A DNA stretch of 8,323 nucleotides, from NCBI GenBank assembly GCA_000715635.1, contig KL569138.1, positions 22,780 through 31,102 of the forward strand, read 5' to 3'. Position 1 is the stretch's first letter, and each line of letters begins with the position of its first letter. The DNA is from Streptomyces violaceus (GTDB lineage: Bacteria; Actinomycetota; Actinomycetes; Streptomycetales; Streptomycetaceae). The translations under genes were made by a program, and so were the position numbers. Positions 4,718 to 8,323 of the stretch are shown here, piece by piece. The notes under the pieces were generated by a model. It was not told where the DNA came from. It worked only from the letters and a program-made list of their open reading frames with translations, and searched no databases.

Positions 4718-5494
4718 TCAAACTTCACGGCGAACCGCGTACCCCAGATACGTCACCACCGGGCTGCTCTCCGGCTCGAGCACCATGTCGACGAGCTCCG
4801 GGAGCTGATCGTCGGTCAGCGTGCCACGCCTGCGCCCGCGCGTCGCGCGCACCAGGCCGCGTACGTCGCGCGGCTTGAACGCCGAGACATCCTTCGCGGA
4901 CAGCCCCGCCCGGTCCAGGGACTCGGCAAGCTCCACCGGGCGGCGCAGCCGGTGCGCGGCGTATCGGCCCCGGGGCATGATCCGTGTCCCCGGGAAGCCT
5001 TGGAAGGCACCGAGGTAGATGAGGCGGGACACGGGGGTGCGGTTCACCGTGTCGTAGACGAAGGCCGCGCCGGGGCGCAGCACGCGCGCAGCCTCCTCGA
5101 GGACGGCGTCCGGCCGTTCGGTGATCTCGAGGGTGTCGGCGCAGTACACGAGGTCGAAGGAGTCGTCCGGGACGTCGAGTTCCTCCGCGGGCGTCGTCAG
5201 GTACGTGACGCCCAGCCCGTCATCCGCGTCCAGGGCCAGGGCCGTCGCGGCGGGGGACGGATCGGCGGCTACGACCTCGAATCCGAGTTGGGCGAGGCCG
5301 CGGGCCAGAAGGCCGCGCCCGCTGCCGACGACGAGCGCCCGGCTGCCGGTCGCCGCGAGGCTCAGTCGCCCGAGCACGCGCCGCAAGTACTCCATCCGTA
5401 CGGACTGGAAGGTCAGGGCCCGGATGTGGCGGCCGTCGACGGCCGCGGGTCCGGCGGAGTCGAGTGCGATGTACGGGGCGGTGGGTCCTGACAT
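4718..5494 (-). CDS. UbiG-like class I SAM-dependent methyltransferase
   Basis: 258 residues. The ATG at 5494 has GAGGGAG 6 nt upstream. The Rossmann-type SAM site is ALVVGSGRGLLARGLAQLGFEVV (glycine motif 57-61), followed by the ribose-binding acidic Asp78 (VAADPS). Then come SFDLVYCADTLE and VLEEAARVLRPGA, the motif-II/III region. The later part, with YDTVNRTPVSRL and IMPRGRY...RPVELAESLDRAGL, follows the layout of UbiG/Coq3 O-methyltransferases. Actinobacteria use menaquinone rather than ubiquinone, so the true substrate is probably another small hydroxylated molecule; the family label should not be read as function. Where many relatives have Asp in motif I (LDxG), this protein has Val55. 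Its upstream region carries a perfect 19-bp palindrome, suggesting repressor control. No functional tie to the peptide cassette is visible. Confidence 0.82.
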   Translation of the reverse strand: MSGPTAPYIALDSAGPAAVDGRHIRALTFQSVRMEYLRRVLGRLSLAATGSRALVVGSGRGLLARGLAQLGFEVVAADPSPAATALALDADDGLGVTYLTTPAEELDVPDDSFDLVYCADTLEITERPDAVLEEAARVLRPGAAFVYDTVNRTPVSRLIYLGAFQGFPGTRIMPRGRYAAHRLRRPVELAESLDRAGLSAKDVSAFKPRDVRGLVRATRGRRRGTLTDDQLPELVDMVLEPESSPVVTYLGYAVRREV

Positions 5495-5520
5495 GGCAGG
5501 CTCCCTCGACGCTCGGAGTC

Positions 5521-5540
5521 AGGTTCCCTGAGGGAACCTA
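5521..5540 (-). promoter_or_regulatory. Perfect 19-bp palindrome overlapping a possible -10, upstream of the methyltransferase
   Basis: AGGTTCCCTGAGGGAACCT (5521-5539) is a perfect inverted repeat with 9-bp arms around one central base, 26 bp upstream of the methyltransferase start. Read leftward, TAGGTT (5540-5535) fits TAnnnT and overlaps the palindrome; the -35 region is unconvincing. The geometry suits an operator for a dimeric repressor of TetR or MarR type. As RNA it could also form a hairpin, but there is no U-tract. Confidence 0.5.
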
Positions 5541-5628
5541 ACATCGACGAGTTCCTCGACCACCGGCTGCCCCACTGGTCGAGGAGGGCGTACGCGGGGT
5601 CTGCGGGGCCGCCCGCCCGGGTCACAGC

Positions 5629-5823
5629 ATGCTGTCGTCGGACGATCTGACCCGCGCGCACACCGCGCCGCAGGGCCGGGCTTCGCGGATTCGGGTGGCC
5701 GGGGCCGCAATCTGCGGCGACATCACCCTTGCGCACCCCGGCGACCACCGGAACTCCTCATGGCGCCGCCGGCTCGAAGAGGCCATCCGCAGCAGGCCCG
5801 ACCCGGCCCGCCCGCGGTCCTGA
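5629..5823 (+). CDS. Possible 64-residue ORF, unrecognised
   Basis: The frame opens MLSSDDLTRAHTAPQGRASR and ends EEAIRSRPDPARPRS. Third codon positions are nearly all G or C (roughly nine in ten by eye), as in real genes of this genome. Against it: no Shine-Dalgarno precedes the ATG, the start lies inside a palindrome, the protein matches nothing I know, and overlapping frames are also open. It could be a gene remnant. Treat it as a candidate only. Confidence 0.2.
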   Translation: MLSSDDLTRAHTAPQGRASRIRVAGAAICGDITLAHPGDHRNSSWRRRLEEAIRSRPDPARPRS

Positions 5824-5851
5824 ACTGCACTTCCCCACACGGCAATCGCGG

Positions 5852-5881
5852 TTGACGTCCCGCGACGCGCGCCGGTTTGCT
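5852..5881 (+). promoter_or_regulatory. Possible promoter giving a leaderless acetyltransferase transcript
   Basis: TTGACG (5852-5857) is a good -35 element. Eighteen nt on, TTTGCT (5876-5881) is a poor -10, matching TAnnnT only at its ends. Transcription would then begin at or next to the ATG at 5888, consistent with the lack of a Shine-Dalgarno there. Confidence 0.3.
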
Positions 5882-5887
5882 GTGCCG

Positions 5888-6334
5888 ATGGCCGACCTTC
5901 GCATCCAAGCAGTGGACGACGACGCCTCGATCCACGATTGGCAGTACGTCCACAACCTGATCATCCCCGGTGACGTACTGTCCCTCGACGACGTCCGTGC
6001 CCGCACAGGCCGCAACCGCATGGAAGTCGCCTACCTCGGCGACGTCCTGGTCGGCTGCACCACCGTGCGCCCGCCCACCGGCGACAATGGCACCACCGCC
6101 ACGGTCATCGCCCGCGTCCTGCCCGAGTACCGCCGCCGCGGCCTCGGCGCCCGACTCTACGAGCGCGCCCTGGGCCAGGCCCGCGCGCTGGACGCCCAGG
6201 TGATCGAGACCGTGGTGCTGGCTTCCAACTCTGACGGGCTGCGCTTCGCCGAGCAGCACGGCTTCGTCGAACTTGAACGCTATCTGCTGCGCGAGGGCGA
6301 CACCGTGCCCTGGATCGACCTGCGCCTGGCCTGA
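5888..6334 (+). CDS. GNAT-family N-acetyltransferase
   Basis: 148 residues, the usual size for a single GNAT domain, which transfers an acetyl group from acetyl-CoA to an amine. The acetyl-CoA-binding motif A is clear: VIARVLPEYRRRGLGARLYE, with the pyrophosphate-binding RRxGxG turn at about 83-88. Motif B follows in ETVVLASNSDGLRFAEQHGFVELERY. The start is set at ATG 5888 (GTG 5882 is also in frame) because the domain begins there (MADLRIQAVDDD), and the upstream in-frame codons lose the genome's strong third-position G/C bias. No Shine-Dalgarno is visible, so translation may be leaderless. The substrate cannot be predicted; it stands alone between two divergently oriented neighbours. Confidence 0.85.
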   Translation: MADLRIQAVDDDASIHDWQYVHNLIIPGDVLSLDDVRARTGRNRMEVAYLGDVLVGCTTVRPPTGDNGTTATVIARVLPEYRRRGLGARLYERALGQARALDAQVIETVVLASNSDGLRFAEQHGFVELERYLLREGDTVPWIDLRLA

Positions 6335-6341
6335 TGCGCCG

Positions 6342-6370
6342 GACAGGCCCTAGAGCTCCGGGGCCTTGTC
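6342..6370. terminator. Hairpin terminator after the acetyltransferase gene
   Basis: GACAGGCCC (6342-6350) pairs with GGGCCTTGTC (6361-6370) around a 10-nt loop, leaving a single bulged base. It begins 8 nt after the acetyltransferase stop, the position of an intrinsic terminator. No long U-run follows, as is common in actinobacteria. Confidence 0.55.
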
Positions 6371-6479
6371 TGCCGGGCTTCTGAATTCATCGGTGCCGTG
6401 CCGATGGCGGCCCGTTGAAGTGCGGTTCGGAAAGCGGAAGGAGGCAGGCTCGCACCTGAGCACCATCGTGTGCGGCGGG

Positions 6480-8162
6480 TCAGTGGCAGCATCCGTCGTC
6501 CGGCTGGAGGCCGGGCCCGGTTTCCAGGCGGCAGAAGCAGGACGCCTCGACGGGGACATCGGCCAGTGCGGTCGCCATCTTCAGCTGCTGGGCGACGAGG
6601 GCCGCCTCACCGGTCTTGCCCGTCCGCAGCAGGCATTCGTGGAAGCCGTGCAGGGACCAGACGTTGCCGGGGTGCTGGAGGGCTCGGGGCAGGGTGGCAT
6701 CGAGGCCGAGGTCCGCGCGGTAGACGGCCTCGGCCTCTGCCACGCGGCCCTGTTCCAGCAGCAGTGCGCCGTAGGCGTGGCGGGTGGGTTGCATCCAGCC
6801 CCACGGCTCGTCGTAGGGGAGGCTGTCGTCCAGTTCGATGGAACGCTCGAGGGCGGCGAAGGCGAGGTCGTGGTTGCCCCTGCGGTATTCGAGCTCTCCG
6901 TCCAGCATGGCCGACGCGATGGCGAGGATGTCGTGGCAGGTGTTGTTGAACAGCATCCGCGTCTCGGGCACCCGGCTCACGGCCTCGCGGAAGAGCTGGC
7001 GCTCGGCTTCCGCCCGGTCGACCTCGCCGGTTGCCGAGAGGGCGACGCCGCGGGCGTAGTGCCGCATGGCGGTGGTCACCGAGTAGAGCTCGGGGTCGGC
7101 GGGGGCGGGCAGGGCGAGGATGTCGGTCCAGCGGCCGAAGCGGATCAGCACGTGGACGCGCATGGCCAGGAAGCCTTCGAGCCAGTCGGCCATCGGAGGG
7201 CTCGGCACGCGGAGGAGGTCTTCGGGGATGGCCGCTTCCAGCTGAGCGGCGGTGTCGAGGGCGACCCGCGCCTGGCCGAGGAACATGGCCCCGTAGATCT
7301 TGAAGTGGTAGTTGTGCGCCCGGTAGAGGGTGTAGAAGTTCATCGCGCCGGCGCGCCGATGGTACTTCTCGTCGACGGCGATCGCGTCGCTGTTCGCCGC
7401 GACGACCCGACGGTAGTCGCCGCACAGGACGTCGAGGTGCGAGGGCATGTGGTGCAGGTGCCCGGCGTCGGGCACGATGCCGCGCAGGCGGTCGGCGACG
7501 GTGAGGGCCTGTTCCGGCGTCGGGGACATCTCCATCAGGTGGATGTACAGGTGCAGCACCCCCGGATGCCCCACACCGGCATCGGTGGCGAGGGCGCCGT
7601 CCAGTACTGCCTTGGCCTCCATGGTCCGGGCGCCCTCGGCCGGCTGCCCGGTCCTCAGGTCCCACAGCTGCCACGGGGTGAGGTTCATCAGGGCGTCGGC
7701 ATGGAGGGTGGCGACGTCCGGGTCGTGGGGTGCCAGTTCGTACACCGCGCGCATCGCGTCCGCGTAGGGCTCGTTCCAGACCGAGCAGTCCTCGACGGCT
7801 TCCGACTGCGGATAACGGGCGCGCAGCGCGGCGATCAGGGCCTGTTCGACCGGGGTGGCCTGGACGGCCTTGTCGTGTGCCCGCTCGACGGCGGTGTGGG
7901 TGCGTTCGACGGTTCGTACCAACTCGTCGTCGTTGAAGAAATCCCAGGGCTTGTTGTAGTTCGGACCGAGCGCGTAGGCGATGCCCCAATACGCCATCGC
8001 GCACTCCGGGTCGGCCTCGGCGGCCTTTTCGAAGCAGACGACGGCTTCCTCGTGGTGGAAGGCGTACGTCCACAGCAGACCGCGATCGAACCAGAGCTGA
8101 GCTGCGGAAGAGGACGTGGTGACGGTACGGCTGTAGGTGCCGAGGTCGTAGTAATCGCCCAT
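6480..8162 (-). CDS. TPR-type protein with conserved His cluster (560 aa), function unknown
   Basis: A soluble, helical-repeat protein. The ATG at 8162 is chosen because AGGAG sits 6 nt upstream; an ATG at 8168 and an upstream frame extension (to 8234) lack this. TPR-like units are plain at the N-terminus (LWTYAFHHEEAVVCFEKAAE, then DPECAMAYWGIAYALGPNYN) and recur in the C-terminal half (LEYRRGNHDLAFAALERSIE; GALLLEQGRVAEAEAVYRAD). Between them is HPGVLHLYIHLMEMSP...HLHHMPSHLDVLCGDY with His199, 204, 208, 235, 237, 238 and 242, a signature I recall from a broad family of uncharacterised TPR proteins. The spacing suggests a metal site or a tightly conserved fold core. The C-terminus is unusually Cys-rich (Cys542, 544, 558, 559 and a final His560). 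No signal peptide or membrane helix is seen. It is monocistronic within the window, with its own leader region. Confidence 0.8.
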   Translation of the reverse strand: MGDYYDLGTYSRTVTTSSSAAQLWFDRGLLWTYAFHHEEAVVCFEKAAEADPECAMAYWGIAYALGPNYNKPWDFFNDDELVRTVERTHTAVERAHDKAVQATPVEQALIAALRARYPQSEAVEDCSVWNEPYADAMRAVYELAPHDPDVATLHADALMNLTPWQLWDLRTGQPAEGARTMEAKAVLDGALATDAGVGHPGVLHLYIHLMEMSPTPEQALTVADRLRGIVPDAGHLHHMPSHLDVLCGDYRRVVAANSDAIAVDEKYHRRAGAMNFYTLYRAHNYHFKIYGAMFLGQARVALDTAAQLEAAIPEDLLRVPSPPMADWLEGFLAMRVHVLIRFGRWTDILALPAPADPELYSVTTAMRHYARGVALSATGEVDRAEAERQLFREAVSRVPETRMLFNNTCHDILAIASAMLDGELEYRRGNHDLAFAALERSIELDDSLPYDEPWGWMQPTRHAYGALLLEQGRVAEAEAVYRADLGLDATLPRALQHPGNVWSLHGFHECLLRTGKTGEAALVAQQLKMATALADVPVEASCFCRLETGPGLQPDDGCCH

Positions 8163-8280
8163 GGTCATCTCCTGGAGAATCGGCCCGACCCGGTGAGAAT
8201 AGCGGCCGCGCACATTCTCTCGCCCCTCTACCAATTCTGACTATTACCAGATCACCATTTCGGTTTTCGGTAAAGTGCAC
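8163..8280 (-). promoter_or_regulatory. Promoter/leader region of the TPR gene with GAGAAT repeats
   Basis: The stretch 8222-8276 is markedly AT-richer than the rest and probably holds the promoter. Read leftward, TGGTAATAG (8249-8241) resembles an extended -10, though no well-spaced -35 is evident. Between it and the start codon, GAGAAT occurs at 8175-8180 and 8195-8200 (20 bp apart) and its inverse ATTCTC at 8214-8219. The last pair frames a GC-rich core (GCGGCCGC) and could form a leader hairpin or an operator. Confidence 0.35.
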
Positions 8281-8323
8281 GAATGCAGCTTCCGGCGACT
8301 GGATGCCTGGGCCGGGGCCGGCC
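8281..8323. other. Right-edge sequence, no feature assigned
   Basis: An ATG at 8283 opens a rightward frame (MQLPATGCLGRGR) to the window end, with no Shine-Dalgarno. TAAAGT at 8271-8276 could be a -10 for a leaderless start there, but too little is visible to call a gene. Confidence 0.15.

Larger units (their letters stand above)
5540..5887. other. 348-bp intergenic region with two further inverted repeats
   Basis: No recognisable gene lies here. Beyond the palindrome at its left edge it holds ACAGCATGCTGT (5624-5635, perfect 12-bp palindrome) and GCCGCA/TGCGGC around ATC (5704-5718). A small open frame (5629-5823) is listed separately with low confidence. The right end contains the putative promoter of the acetyltransferase. 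Confidence 0.6.

Noticed and set aside
5413..5748. 111-codon minus-strand frame across the methyltransferase start and the palindrome
   Set aside because: It overlaps the methyltransferase N-terminus in another phase and has no recognisable sequence or ribosome-binding site.
6366..8240. A 624-codon open frame on the plus strand opposite the TPR gene
   Set aside because: Same shadow effect. The minus-strand frame has a good Shine-Dalgarno and recognisable TPR sequence; the plus frame has neither.
8283..8323. Start of a rightward gene at the window edge
   Set aside because: Only 13 codons are visible, with no Shine-Dalgarno; the TAAAGT upstream is suggestive but insufficient.

Overview
The window looks like chromosomal DNA of a high-GC actinobacterium, most likely Streptomyces or a close relative. 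G/C dominates third codon positions, genes are coupled by ATGA/GTGA overlaps, Shine-Dalgarno sequences are GGAG-like, and the left-hand XRE-type regulator is of a kind typical of streptomycetes. No tRNA, rRNA, CRISPR array, insertion sequence or phage gene was seen.

Left part (1-4445). A truncated XRE-family regulator runs leftward off the window edge. A 255-bp divergent region follows that has no TA dinucleotide and carries a helically phased set of CCGGACA boxes. Then comes a five-gene rightward cassette: (1) a 63-residue Cys-rich peptide with an amphipathic leader and an Ala-Gly-Ala/Cys junction; (2) a MauE/DoxX-like membrane redox protein; (3) a membrane-anchored TlpA/MauD-like thioredoxin-fold protein with CVPC; (4) a fused permease-ATPase ABC exporter; (5) a type I (S26) signal peptidase. 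The last three genes overlap or abut. The natural reading is a dedicated production line for a small disulfide-rich extracellular peptide: the exporter moves it, the S26 enzyme cuts the leader, and the MauE/TlpA pair handles its six cysteines. The first cysteines of the peptide resemble, from memory, the start of the methylamine dehydrogenase light chain, whose disulfides depend on MauE and MauD. No amine dehydrogenase heavy chain or tryptophan-quinone enzyme is in view, so this appears to be a stand-alone, possibly undescribed peptide system.

Middle part (4446-5887). Two leftward genes follow: a UbiG-like SAM methyltransferase and, downstream of it, a short CsbD-family stress protein whose leader holds several hairpins. 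A 393-bp gap upstream of the methyltransferase has three inverted repeats, one a perfect 19-bp palindrome overlapping a possible -10 element. It also has one weak small ORF.

Right part (5888-8323). A rightward GNAT acetyltransferase, possibly leaderless, is separated by a terminator-like hairpin from a leftward 560-residue TPR-type protein. That protein has a conserved-looking His cluster and a Cys-rich C-terminal tail. The last 160 bp hold its AT-richer promoter/leader region with repeated GAGAAT elements.
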